Shown here piece by piece: positions 31,281 to 39,313 of a stretch of 64,000 nucleotides of DNA. The DNA comes from Nonomuraea endophytica (GTDB lineage Bacteria > Actinomycetota > Actinomycetes > Streptosporangiales > Streptosporangiaceae), in the NCBI RefSeq assembly GCF_014203235.1, contig NZ_JACHIN010000004.1, positions 124,001 through 188,000 on the forward strand, written 5' to 3'. The position numbers and the translations under genes are program-made. The notes under the pieces were generated by a model. That model had not been told where the DNA came from. It did not search any database and saw only the letters and a list, made by a program, of their open reading frames with translations. Positions within the stretch are counted from its first letter, which is position 1; every line of letters starts with the position of its first letter.

Positions 31281-32140
31281 AACAAGTCCACGAAGGCCAG
31301 GGCGGCGGGCAGCGGGACGTCCGGCAACGCCGCGTAATAGCGCCTGGTCGGGGCGGCGGCGCCGAGCGGGCGGAGCACGACGCCCCGGGGTACGGCCCGT
31401 GCCGCCAGCTCCGGCACGAGCGTGACGCCGAGCCCGGCGGCGACGAAGCCGAACTTGCCCGACCATTCGGCCACCCGCAGCCCGCCGCGCGGCACGAACC
31501 CGGCCGCGGCGCAGGCGGTCACGAGCAGCGTCGGCTGGCCGCTCGGCGCGGCCTCGATCCAGGTCTCCTCGCGCAGGTCGGCCAGGTCGACGGCGGCGCG
31601 GGCGGCGAGGGGGTGGCCGTCGGGGAGCGCCACCAGCAGCCGGTCCTCGCCCAGCGGCACCGTGTGACCGCCCGCGGGCAGACCGGCCGGGTAGTCGCTG
31701 ATCACCGCGACGTCGAGTTCGCCGGCTTCCAGGCGTTCGACCAGGCGGGGGCTGAGCCCTTCCGCGAGGCGCACCTCGACGCCGGGGCTCCGGCCGGCGA
31801 AGCGCTTGAGCGCGGCGGGCACCAGTTCGACGTTGGCGGTCGCGAAAGCACCCACGCGCAGCCTGCCGCCGCCTCCGGCGTGGATGGCGGCCAGCTCCTC
31901 CCCCGCCTGGTCCAGGCGTTCCAGGACGGCGAGGGCGTGCCGGTGCAGGGCGTGGCCGGCGGGCGTCAGCCGTACGCCCCTGGCGCGGCGCTCGAACAGC
32001 GGGCCGCCCGCCTCGCGCTCCAGCGCGGCGATGCGGCGCGAGACCGCGGACTGGGTGTATCCGAGCAGTTCGGCGGCGGCGGTGAACGAGCCGGAGCGGG
32101 CCACTTCGTCAAACAGTCGCAAGTCATTCGTCTCAAGCAT
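31187..32140 (-). CDS. LysR-family regulator
   Basis: A 317-residue LysR regulator. The N-terminal winged helix is clear: LRLFDEVARSGSFTAAAELLG, YTQSAVSRRIAALEREAGGP, LFERRARGVRLTPAGHALH. The substrate-binding part follows (LRVGAFATANVELVPAALKR, VLRPLGAAAPTRRYYAALP). The natural end is probably near 31265; the last 30 residues overlap the start of pabB in another frame and look unlike the family. It is divergent from the dehydrogenase-Rid fusion gene over about 60 bases and should control it. Confidence 0.85.
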   Translation of the reverse strand: MLETNDLRLFDEVARSGSFTAAAELLGYTQSAVSRRIAALEREAGGPLFERRARGVRLTPAGHALHRHALAVLERLDQAGEELAAIHAGGGGRLRVGAFATANVELVPAALKRFAGRSPGVEVRLAEGLSPRLVERLEAGELDVAVISDYPAGLPAGGHTVPLGEDRLLVALPDGHPLAARAAVDLADLREETWIEAAPSGQPTLLVTACAAAGFVPRGGLRVAEWSGKFGFVAAGLGVTLVPELAARAVPRGVVLRPLGAAAPTRRYYAALPDVPLPAALAFVDLLCEVASRTGTMAACTTASPMSAGGSPPACAT

Positions 32141-32199
32141 GGCTGGTATGCAATGTAGTCGGTGGTGGAATGGCTCGCACCTCTTCTATAAAGGGAAAC

Positions 32200-33357
32200 A
32201 TGATTGCTTTTCTTGGACAGGGGCGCATGGGCGTCCCCATGGCCCGCCGGCTTGAGGCGGCCGGGCACAAAGTGACGACGTGGCGGCGCGGCACCGGGAC
32301 ACCGGTGGCGCAGGCTGTCGAGGGCGCCTCGGTCGTCATCACGATGTTGCGCGACGGCCCCGCCGTGCTGGAGGTGCTGGCGTCGGCGCTGCCGGGGCTG
32401 CGGCCGGACGCGACCGTGATCGAGATGTCCACGATCGGGCCGCCGGCCGTCACGCGGGTGCGCGAGCTGCTGCCGTCCTCGGTGTCGCTGGTGGACGCGC
32501 CCGTGCTCGGCAGCGTGGGTCCCGCCACCGACGGCACGCTGACGGTGCTGGCGGGCGGGGCGGTGGAGCCGGTGCGCGAGTTGCTGTCCGTCTTCGGCAC
32601 CGTGCGCGAGTGCGGGCCGCTGGGGTCGGGGGCGGCGCTGAAGCTCGCCGTCATGAGCGCGTTCCTGCCCGCGCAGGTGCTCATCGCCGAGTCTCTCGCG
32701 TACGGCGAGGCGCACGGCGTCTCCCGTGAGGCGGTGCTGGACGTGCTCGCGGGCACCCCGCTCGGCGGCCTGTCGGAACGCCTGCGCGATCCCGGGACCG
32801 AGACCCGCTTCGCGCTGGGACTCGCGGCCAAGGACCTGGAGCTGGCCGCGTGGGAGGGCGGAACGCTGGCCACCGCCGCCCGCCTGCGCCTGCGCGCGGC
32901 CGAGGCGGCCGGGCTCGGCGACCGTGACGTGACCGCGATCGCGGAACACGTCGGCGCGGGCCGTCCGTCCCGGGTCACGCCGATCAACCCGCCGACCGTG
33001 CCCGCCACCAACGGCATGTACTCGCACGCGGTACGAACCGGGGACACGCTGTACATCTCCGGGCAGGCGGCATTCGACGAGAACGGGAACGTGGTGGCGC
33101 CCGGGGACATGGGGGCGCAGGCCGAGCATGTCTTCGCGTGCCTGGAGCGGATTCTGGCCGATCAGGGGGCGGGGTTCGGGGACATCGCGTTCATCCGGTC
33201 GTACCTGACGGACATGTCGCAGGCTCCGGCCTACCGGGAGGTGCGCAAGCGCTACATCACGGGCACGCCTCCGGCCAGCACGTCGGTGGAGGTGTCCCGG
33301 TTGTTCATGCCGGGGCTGGTGCTGGAGGTGGACGCGATCGTGGCGCTGCCCTCGTGA
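32200..33357 (+). CDS. Dehydrogenase (HIBADH/6PGDH-like) fused to a Rid domain
   Basis: A 385-residue two-domain protein. Residues 1-255 are a 3-hydroxyisobutyrate/6-phosphogluconate dehydrogenase-like unit: MIAFLGQGRMGVPMARRLEA, VVITMLRDG, VIEMSTIGP, LVDAPVLGSVGPATDGTLTV, and the catalytic lysine in GSGAALKLAV; the usual asparagine four residues later is serine. Residues 258-385 are a RidA/YjgF-type domain: INPPTVPATNGMYSHAVRTG, TLYISGQAAFDENGNVV, PASTSVEVSRLF. The usual PAR arginine is replaced by serine, so it is not a classical RidA. The AAAGGG before the ATG at 32200 supports that start. Divergent LysR gene upstream. Imine or enamine chemistry is inferred. Confidence 0.85.
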   Translation: MIAFLGQGRMGVPMARRLEAAGHKVTTWRRGTGTPVAQAVEGASVVITMLRDGPAVLEVLASALPGLRPDATVIEMSTIGPPAVTRVRELLPSSVSLVDAPVLGSVGPATDGTLTVLAGGAVEPVRELLSVFGTVRECGPLGSGAALKLAVMSAFLPAQVLIAESLAYGEAHGVSREAVLDVLAGTPLGGLSERLRDPGTETRFALGLAAKDLELAAWEGGTLATAARLRLRAAEAAGLGDRDVTAIAEHVGAGRPSRVTPINPPTVPATNGMYSHAVRTGDTLYISGQAAFDENGNVVAPGDMGAQAEHVFACLERILADQGAGFGDIAFIRSYLTDMSQAPAYREVRKRYITGTPPASTSVEVSRLFMPGLVLEVDAIVALPS

Positions 33358-33480
33358 GCCAGCCTCAGGCGGCCGGCGGGGCGCTCGTCACGGCGGGCCA
33401 CCACCCCCGCTGGACGACCGTCTCCCTGGACAGAGGGATCCACGTGCGGCGGGCGGGGGTGGCTGCGGCTTCGCCGTAAC

Positions 33481-33600
33481 GGATGGGGGGCTCTCAAAGA
33501 GAGCCTTGACGGACGGGGGCCCTCAAAGAGAGCCCTAACGGACGGGGGCCCTCAAAGAGAGCCCTAACGGACGGGGGCTCTTAAGAGAGAGAACCCGTTA
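33481..33600. repeat. Tandem array of four hairpin-forming 29-30 bp units
   Basis: Four consecutive units (33481-33510, 33511-33539, 33540-33568, 33569-33600) each hold a small dyad of the type GGCTCTC-AAA-GAGAGCC. Copies two and three are identical 29-mers; one and four have diverged. The array fills the gap between the convergent fusion gene and hutH, and the last unit includes the final codons and stop of hutH. It probably acts as a bidirectional terminator. Confidence 0.8.
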
Positions 33601-35131
33601 CGGCCTCGGCGGCGGAGAGCAGGGCGCCGTCGGCGACGAGGCGGACGGTGGACTCGATCTCCGGGGCGAGGAAGCGGTCCGGGCCCGGGCCGGGGACCGC
33701 CTCGCGCAGGGCGGACACCACGGCGCCGGTCGCGGGGGCGGGCGTCAGCGGGGCGCGCAGGTCGAGGGCGCGGGCGGCGGTGAGGATCTCGATGGCCAGG
33801 ACCCGCGTCAGGCCGTCGACCGACTTGCGCAGTTTGCGCGCGGCCGACCAGCCCATGGAGACGTGGTCCTCCTGCATGGCCGAGCTCGGAATCGAGTCGA
33901 CGCTGGCGGGGACGGCCAGGCGCTTCATCTCGGAGACGATGGCGGCCTGCGTGTACTGGGCGATCATGTGGCCGGAGTCCACGCCGGGGTCGTCGGCGAG
34001 GAAGGCGGGCAGGCCGTGGTTGCGGGCCACGTCGAGGAAGCGGTCGGTGCGGCGCTCGGACATGGAGGCCACGTCGGCGGCGACGATGGCCAGGAAGTCG
34101 AGCGCGTAGGCGACGGGGGCGCCGTGGAAGTTGCCGTTGGACTCCACGCGGCCGTCGTCGAGCACGGCGGGGTTGTCGACGGCGCTGGCCAGCTCCCACG
34201 TGGCGACGTTGGCGGCGTGCGCGACGGTGTCGCGGGCGGCGCCGGCGACCTGCGGGGCGCAGCGCAGGGAGTAGGCGTCCTGGACGCGGGCGCAGTTCTC
34301 GGGATCGCGGTGGCTGGCCATGACGCCGGAGCCGGCCAGGATCCTGACCATGTTGGCGGCGGCGAGCGCCTGGCCGGGCTGGGGGCGCAGGGCCTGCAGC
34401 TCGGGGGCAAAGACGCGGTCGGTGCCGAGCAGTGCCTCCACGCTCATGGCGGCGCTCAGGTCGGCGGTCTTCAGCAGCCTGGTCAGGTCGTCGATGGCCA
34501 GGATCAGCATGCCGAGCATGCCGTCGGTGCCGTTGATGAGGGCCAGGCCCTCCTTGGCGGCGAGTTCGACCGGTTCGATGCCGGCCTGCTTGAGGGCCTC
34601 GGCGGCCTGGGTGAGGTTGCCGGCCGCGTCGCGTACCACTCCCTCGCCCATCAGCGTCAGCGCCACGTGGGCCAGCGGCGCCAGGTCGCCCGAGCACCCC
34701 AGCGAGCCGAACTCGTGCACCACCGGCGTGATCCCCGCGCTCAGCAGCGCGGCGAGCGTCTTGGCCGTCATCGGGCGGATGCCGGTGTGGCCGGTGGCCA
34801 GCGTGTGCAGGCGCAGCAGCATGAGCGCGCGCACGACCTCGGTCTCGACCTCGGGACCGCTGCCGGCGGCGTGCGAGCGCACGAGCGAGCGCTGCAGCTG
34901 CGCGCGGAGCGCGGGGTCGATGTGCCGTGTGGCCAGCGCGCCGAAGCCGGTCGACACACCGTAGGCGGGCGTCGGGCTCTCGGCGAGCTCGTCCACGCGC
35001 TGGCGGGCCGCGGAGATCGCCGCGATCGCGTCGTCGGTCAGGCGTACGGCGGCGCCGTCCCTGGCCACGCGGATGACGTCCTCGAAGCTCAGCGGCTCGG
35101 GACCGACGTTCACGACTACGTTGTCGCGCAT
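33581..35131 (-). CDS. hutH: Histidine ammonia-lyase
   Basis: A 516-residue aromatic amino-acid ammonia-lyase. The MIO prosthetic group forms from C146-S147-G148 in FGSLGCSGDLAPLAH; the CSG variant instead of ASG is usual in actinobacterial enzymes. The active-site Y57 in AYGVSTGFG and the QEDHVSMG segment near the C-terminus are present. It removes ammonia from histidine to give urocanate, the first step of histidine use. No other hut genes are in the window. The ArsR gene 16 bases upstream on the same strand may regulate it. The last codons lie inside a hairpin repeat. Confidence 0.93.
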   Translation of the reverse strand: MRDNVVVNVGPEPLSFEDVIRVARDGAAVRLTDDAIAAISAARQRVDELAESPTPAYGVSTGFGALATRHIDPALRAQLQRSLVRSHAAGSGPEVETEVVRALMLLRLHTLATGHTGIRPMTAKTLAALLSAGITPVVHEFGSLGCSGDLAPLAHVALTLMGEGVVRDAAGNLTQAAEALKQAGIEPVELAAKEGLALINGTDGMLGMLILAIDDLTRLLKTADLSAAMSVEALLGTDRVFAPELQALRPQPGQALAAANMVRILAGSGVMASHRDPENCARVQDAYSLRCAPQVAGAARDTVAHAANVATWELASAVDNPAVLDDGRVESNGNFHGAPVAYALDFLAIVAADVASMSERRTDRFLDVARNHGLPAFLADDPGVDSGHMIAQYTQAAIVSEMKRLAVPASVDSIPSSAMQEDHVSMGWSAARKLRKSVDGLTRVLAIEILTAARALDLRAPLTPAPATGAVVSALREAVPGPGPDRFLAPEIESTVRLVADGALLSAAEAVTGSLS

Positions 35132-35147
35132 GCTGCCACTCTCTCGT

Positions 35148-35861
35148 TTAGGGGTGTTGGGTAACCGGCGTATGCGATGTTAGCTCCTTACCATGGAACA
35201 ACTCCCTTCTGCCCTCTTCTGTCACGGTCACCGCGCGGGGGATGCTCCCGCGGGCGATCCAGCCCCGCTCGAACAACGCCTCGGTCAGCGCGGCGCCGAG
35301 CGCTCCGCCCAGGTGGGCCCGCCGTTCCGTCCAGTCGAGGCAGTCGGGCGCGAACCTCCTGCGCGCCTTGCGCACCGCGTCCACGTCCACGCCGATCAGC
35401 TTGAGCGCCCGCTCCCCCGCCGCGGTGAGCTCGCCGCCGTCCAGGTGCCCGTCGGCGCGCAGCCGGTCCAGCAGCGCCACGCCCGCCCGTCCGGCCAGGT
35501 GGTCGTAGCACGTGCGGGCCTCCTCCAGCAGCCGCGCCTGGCGCGACTGCCGCAGCGACCGTACGGCGGGCCGCGCGCTGACCCGGGCCAGTACCTCCAG
35601 GACCTCGGCCACGTCGTGCCCGGCCAGACGGTAGTAGCGGTGGCGGCCCTGGCTGACCACCTCCACGAGGCGGCCCTCCAGCAGCTTGGCCAGATGGGAA
35701 CTGGCGGTGGCGGCGCTCACTCCGGCCAGCCTGGCCAGTTCCCCGGCCGCCAGGGCTCGGCCGTCGAGCAGCGCGTTGAGCATGGCGGCCCTGGTCGGGT
35801 CGGCGATGAGCGCGGCGACCGGTGCGATGTCGGCGTCGCGGGTGAGATGTTCTGCGGCCAT
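35148..35861 (-). CDS. ArsR-family regulator
   Basis: A 237-residue protein. The N-terminal 90 residues are an ArsR winged helix (ALIADPTRAAMLNALLDGRA, AGELARLAGVSAATASSHLA, KLLEGRLVEVVSQGRHRYYR). The long C-terminal part (LEEARTCYDHLAGRAGVALL, DCLDWTERRAHLGGALGAAL) contains CYDHLAG and CLDWTERR, elements often seen in this enlarged subgroup, and might bind a small molecule or metal. Being the first gene of a unit with hutH, it may control histidine use, but it could also be autonomous. Confidence 0.8.
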   Translation of the reverse strand: MAAEHLTRDADIAPVAALIADPTRAAMLNALLDGRALAAGELARLAGVSAATASSHLAKLLEGRLVEVVSQGRHRYYRLAGHDVAEVLEVLARVSARPAVRSLRQSRQARLLEEARTCYDHLAGRAGVALLDRLRADGHLDGGELTAAGERALKLIGVDVDAVRKARRRFAPDCLDWTERRAHLGGALGAALTEALFERGWIARGSIPRAVTVTEEGRRELFHGKELTSHTPVTQHP

Positions 35862-35897
35862 GATGCGACGCTAGCCCACCGACGTTTCGGCCCCGGT

Positions 35898-36704
35898 CTA
35901 AGCATCGCGGTCCTTCACCGCGCACAGCAGACGGTTGTTGCCGCGCTGCCACAGCGTGCCGACCTCGGCGAACCCGGCCGTGCGCAGAGCACGCGCGTGC
36001 GTGGACAGCAGCTCGGACTCCTCCCCGTTGTGCGTGGTGCCCTGGTCGTGGCGGGCGGTGTTGAGCTCGGCCAGATCGGGGTCCGCGACGACGGCCTGCC
36101 ACCACTCCTGCCAGTCCTCGGGCCGCGCCTCGCGGAAGCGGCGCTCGGTCTCCTTCTCGTGGATCGCCCGCTCAAGCTCGGCCAGGGCGGGAGTGTCATC
36201 GTCGCTGTTGAGGTGGTCGCCATTGAGCAGCAACCCGCCCGGACGCAAGACCTGATGCACCTCGGTATAGACACCGGCCAGCTCGGAGCCGGTGATCCAG
36301 TGCAGCGCGGTCGTGCTGACCGCGGCGTCCACGGGCCGGTCCAGGCCGAGCCCGTCGCTCCAGCCCCGGGCCCTCAGGTCCCGGGAGACGAAAGTGAGTC
36401 GCGGGTACGCGGCGCGGCCCAGGCCCAGCAGGAGCGGGTCGGCGTCGATGGAGATCACCGTGGCCTTCGGCAGACGATCGAGCAGGCGGGCCGAGAGCGA
36501 TCCGGGGCCACAGCCGAGGTCCAGCACAAGGGGGTCGGTACGGCCGAGGGCCTCAACGGCGTCGATCAGCGCGGTGAAGCGCTCCTCGCGGTCGGGCAGG
36601 TATCCGGCCTGCTGCAGGTCCCAGCGGTCGATCCATTCACGGGCGGCGTCATGGGTAAGCACAACCGGCTCCTTGTAACTGTCGTCTACACTTTGGATAG
36701 TCAC
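35898..36704 (-). CDS. SAM-dependent methyltransferase
   Basis: A 268-residue class I methyltransferase: motif I LVLDLGCGPGSLSARLLDRL near residues 59-78, then VISIDADPLLLGLG, DAAVSTTALHWITGSEL and VLRPGGLLLNGDHLN. It resembles trans-aconitate/UbiE-type small-molecule methyltransferases. The gene is divergent from the CGNR regulator with only about 30 bases between, so a shared control is likely. Confidence 0.8.
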   Translation of the reverse strand: MTIQSVDDSYKEPVVLTHDAAREWIDRWDLQQAGYLPDREERFTALIDAVEALGRTDPLVLDLGCGPGSLSARLLDRLPKATVISIDADPLLLGLGRAAYPRLTFVSRDLRARGWSDGLGLDRPVDAAVSTTALHWITGSELAGVYTEVHQVLRPGGLLLNGDHLNSDDDTPALAELERAIHEKETERRFREARPEDWQEWWQAVVADPDLAELNTARHDQGTTHNGEESELLSTHARALRTAGFAEVGTLWQRGNNRLLCAVKDRDA

Positions 36705-36733
36705 AAGCTAACCGAGAGGTTGTAACCGGTCAA

Positions 36734-37297
36734 GTGAACTTCAACAGTCACACGGACAGTGTCACGCGGGTGACGGTGAGCTTCGTCAACGCACTGACCC
36801 CCGGCATGCGGCGAGGACGCCCGTTCACGCCCGAGGTCCTGGACGAAGCCGCCACCACCAGCGCCCGCGAGGTCTACCCGGCACACCGCCCTTTCACCGC
36901 ACCGGAGGCGGAAGAGCTGGCAGGCGTGGCCGTACGGCTGCGCGCCGTCTTCGAAGCGGTCTCCGCCGAGGACCCCGACACCGCCGCCGCCCAGGTCAAC
37001 CGCCTGCTCGACGACCACAACGCCCGCCCCCGCCTCGACCGCCACGACGGCGAACCCTGGCACCTGCACTTCCACGGCCCCGGCGGCACCGTGGCCGGCG
37101 ACTGGGGCGCCAGTTGCTCGACGGCGCTGGCGATCGTGCTGGGCAGCGAGTTCGCCGACCGGCTCGGCGTGTGCACGGCGCCCGCCTGCGACCGCGTCTA
37201 CGTGGACGTCTCCCGCAACGGCACCAAGCGCTTCTGCTCGACCGCGTGCCAGAACCGGGTGAAGACGGCCGCGTTCCGGGCCAGGGCGAAGAACTGA
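36734..37297 (+). CDS. CGNR zinc-finger regulator (ABATE domain)
   Basis: A 187-residue protein. The N-terminal ABATE domain (TVSFVNALTPGMRRGRPFTP, LAGVAVRLRAVFEAV) is followed by the C-terminal zinc-binding module LGVCTAPACDRVYVDVSRNG, TKRFCSTACQNRVKTAAFRA. The CGNR box reads CSTACQNR here. These proteins are stress or metabolite-related DNA-binding regulators in actinobacteria. GTG start. It is divergent from a methyltransferase gene. Confidence 0.85.
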   Translation: MNFNSHTDSVTRVTVSFVNALTPGMRRGRPFTPEVLDEAATTSAREVYPAHRPFTAPEAEELAGVAVRLRAVFEAVSAEDPDTAAAQVNRLLDDHNARPRLDRHDGEPWHLHFHGPGGTVAGDWGASCSTALAIVLGSEFADRLGVCTAPACDRVYVDVSRNGTKRFCSTACQNRVKTAAFRARAKN

Positions 37298-37356
37298 GTT
37301 TGGGGAGAGGGGGAAGATTCGCTACAGTTCTCTCGTCGCCGCTGATCGCGGTGTTC

Positions 37357-37428
37357 GCGGAAGTGGCTCAGTGGTAGAGCATCACCTTGCCAAGGTGAGG
37401 GTCGCGGGTTCAAATCCCGTCTTCCGCT
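37357..37428 (+). tRNA. tRNA-Gly (GCC)
   Basis: A 72-base cloverleaf without encoded CCA. Acceptor arms GCGGAAG and CTTCCGC pair, the anticodon stem TCACC/GGTGA holds the loop TTGCCAA with anticodon GCC, and GGGTTCAAATCCC forms the T arm. Confidence 0.96.
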
Positions 37429-37443
37429 CGAGGCTTCCGGCTC

Positions 37444-37514
37444 GGTGGAGTGGCCGAGAGGCGAGGCAGCGGCCTGCAAAGCCGTCCACACGGGTTCAAA
37501 TCCCGTCTCCACCT
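37444..37514 (+). tRNA. tRNA-Cys (GCA)
   Basis: A 71-base cloverleaf. Acceptor arms GGTGGAG and CTCCACC pair, the loop CTGCAAA gives anticodon GCA, and GGGTTCAAATCCC forms the T arm. No CCA is encoded. Confidence 0.95.
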
Positions 37515-37529
37515 CAAGTTGAATATCCC

Positions 37530-37604
37530 GGACGATTAGCTCAGCGGGAGAGCGCTTCCCTGACACGGAAGAGGTCACTGGTTCAATCCCAGTATCGTCC
37601 ACCA
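37530..37604 (+). tRNA. tRNA-Val (GAC)
   Basis: A 75-base cloverleaf with encoded CCA. Acceptor arms GGACGAT and ATCGTCC pair and the loop CTGACAC gives anticodon GAC. Much of its 3' half matches tRNA-Val(CAC), the element's target, but several differences in the anticodon arm and T loop make it a poorer att site and no element is seen here. Confidence 0.96.
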
Positions 37605-37721
37605 CCATCCAGCCCTTCAGCCGTGAGGGCAGGCAGAGCCGAAGCTCGCCCTCTGAAGGACTCTCCAGCCAGTCGAATGGCGACATGTCCGGGCCGGAGC
37701 CTGGCGTAGCGGACCGAGCGC

Positions 37722-38726
37722 TTACCGGTGGGTTTGCAAGGGCGAGTGGTGGTCGGTGTCGGGTGGGCCGTCGGGGTCGGCGTGGACGGTCGCGGCCCTC
37801 AGGCGGGGTATTTCGTGGATCAGGCGGTGTTCCGCTTCTACCGCCACCGCGTGTGCTTCGATCAGGGTCAGCTCGTGGCTGACCGTGATGTCTACTTCGG
37901 CGCGTAGCGTGTGGCCTATCCAGCGCATGCGGACCGCGCCCACGCCTTCTACGCCTGGTACCGCGGTCAGAGTCTGTTCGGCTTGGGTGATCAGGGCGGG
38001 GTCCACGGCGTCCATCAGGCGGTGGTAGATCTCCCGGGCGGCGTCGCGCAGGACGAAGCAGATCGCGACCGTGATGAGCAGGCCCACTATCGGGTCGGCC
38101 AACGGGAAGCCCAGGGCCGCGCCTCCGGCACTTAGGAGAACGGCCAGGGAGGTGTAGCCATCCGTGCGGGCGTGCAGGCCGTCGGCCACCAGGGCGGCTG
38201 AGCCGATTTCGCGGCCCACCTTGATGCGGTAGCGGGCCACCCACTCGTTGCCCGCGAAGCCTACGACTCCTGCGGCCGCCACCAACCCCAGGGCTTGTAT
38301 GTCCTCGGGGGTGATCAGGCGTTTGATGGCCTCATACGCGGCCAGCGCGGCCGAGGCGGCTATCAGGGTGACGATGACGATGCCGGCCAGGTCTTCGGCG
38401 CGGCCGTAGCCGTAGGTGAAGCGGCGGGTGGCGGCGCGGCGGCCCAGGGAGAAGGCGATCGCCAGCGGGACGGCGGTCAGCGCGTCGGCGAAGTTGTGCA
38501 GCGTGTCGCCCAGCAGGGCCACCGAGCCGGACAGGGCGACGATGACGGCTTGGATCAGGGCCGTGATCATGAGGGCGGCGAAGGAGACGGCCAGGACGCG
38601 CATGCCTCGGCTGCTGGACTCCAGGGCCGCGTCGGTTTTGTCGGCGGTGTCGTGGCTGTGGGGTTTGAGGAGGTGGCCCAGCTTTGATGGGGCGTGGCTG
38701 TGGTGTGGAGGGTTGGGGTGTGTCAT
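37722..38726 (-). CDS. Cation diffusion facilitator (CDF) metal exporter
   Basis: A 334-residue CDF transporter. A histidine-rich N-terminus (PNPPHHSHAPSKLGHLLKPHSH) precedes six membrane helices with the metal-site motifs LLGDTLHNFADALT in helix 2 and VADGLHARTDGYTSL in helix 5 (H-x3-D). A cytoplasmic ferredoxin-like domain follows (RMRWIGHTLRAEVDITVSHE). It exports zinc, iron or a similar cation in exchange for protons. The stretch before the gene (38745-38775) is very AT-rich and dyad-like, a probable promoter and metalloregulator site. Confidence 0.9.
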   Translation of the reverse strand: MTHPNPPHHSHAPSKLGHLLKPHSHDTADKTDAALESSSRGMRVLAVSFAALMITALIQAVIVALSGSVALLGDTLHNFADALTAVPLAIAFSLGRRAATRRFTYGYGRAEDLAGIVIVTLIAASAALAAYEAIKRLITPEDIQALGLVAAAGVVGFAGNEWVARYRIKVGREIGSAALVADGLHARTDGYTSLAVLLSAGGAALGFPLADPIVGLLITVAICFVLRDAAREIYHRLMDAVDPALITQAEQTLTAVPGVEGVGAVRMRWIGHTLRAEVDITVSHELTLIEAHAVAVEAEHRLIHEIPRLRAATVHADPDGPPDTDHHSPLQTHR

Positions 38727-39255
38727 CGCGTCCCCTCTCGGTGGCCCCTGAATTATATATATTCATGTACGCATGTGACAACGAATCAGCCGCTGGGTGG
38801 TGGTCGGAGACGGCGTTGAGTTCGATGCCGTGCTCCAGCAGGGCCTTCAGGGCGCACAACACCGTGGTGAAGCCGCCGACGGTGTCGTTGACCCACTGGA
38901 TCGTGTCATCGCCCGAGCCCTGGAAGCCGGTCTCGGTGACCTCGACGAACGTGGCGTCGCCGGTTTGCGGGGTGAAGCGCATCTCCACCGTGGTCGGCTG
39001 CTCGTAGTTGCCCCACTCGAACCGGATCAGGCGTCCCTCCTGCACCGCCTTGACCCAGACCTGAACGGTCGCGCCGTACCTCTCCCATTCCCAGCGCAAC
39101 TCCGCGCCCGGAAGCATGGGGCCGCTGCTCTTGGAGTACCACAGGCGGGTGGTGACGGACGGGTCGGCGAAGGCCTGGAACGCCGTCTCGGCGGGCGCGC
39201 GGACGATCATGCATGCGTACGCGGCGGGGGCTTTGGTGAGCTGGAGAGTCTGCAT
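38332..39255 (-). CDS. SRPBCC/AHSA1-like protein with lost normal stop
   Basis: The first 155 or so residues are a clear SRPBCC (START-like) domain of the AHSA1 type: CMIVRAPAETAFQAFADPSV, TTRLWYSKSSGPMLPGAELR, WEWERYGATVQVWVK, ATFVEVTETGFQGSGDD, KALLEHGIELNAVSDHHP. Relatives end about there. Here the frame continues through HAYMNIYN and out of frame across the first 390 bases of the CDF gene, giving a low-complexity Pro/Arg/His tail. The natural stop was probably lost by a junction near 38780. The domain itself should still fold, and translation may continue into the next gene. Confidence 0.7.
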   Translation of the reverse strand: MQTLQLTKAPAAYACMIVRAPAETAFQAFADPSVTTRLWYSKSSGPMLPGAELRWEWERYGATVQVWVKAVQEGRLIRFEWGNYEQPTTVEMRFTPQTGDATFVEVTETGFQGSGDDTIQWVNDTVGGFTTVLCALKALLEHGIELNAVSDHHPAADSLSHAYMNIYNSGATERGRDDTPQPSTPQPRPIKAGPPPQTPQPRHRRQNRRGPGVQQPRHARPGRLLRRPHDHGPDPSRHRRPVRLGGPAGRHAAQLRRRADRRPAGDRLLPGPPRRHPPLHLRLRPRRRPGRHRHRHPDSRLGRAGRV

Positions 39256-39313
39256 GGCCAGGAGTGTGCCCCCGTGGACCTGGCCACCGCTTCACCCGCG
39301 CACCCCGGCACGT

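Noticed and set aside
33481..33600. The tandem repeat considered as a CRISPR array.
   Set aside because: The units are contiguous, without unique spacers, and form dyads; no cas genes are nearby.
37530..37604. tRNA-Val(GAC) considered as a second integration site.
   Set aside because: No partial tRNA copy or integrase is found next to it within the window.
37198..38244. A 348-codon minus-strand frame across the tRNA cluster.
   Set aside because: It translates three tRNA genes and part of the CDF exporter region; the DTGIEPVTSS-like strings are the classic artefact of reading tRNAs.
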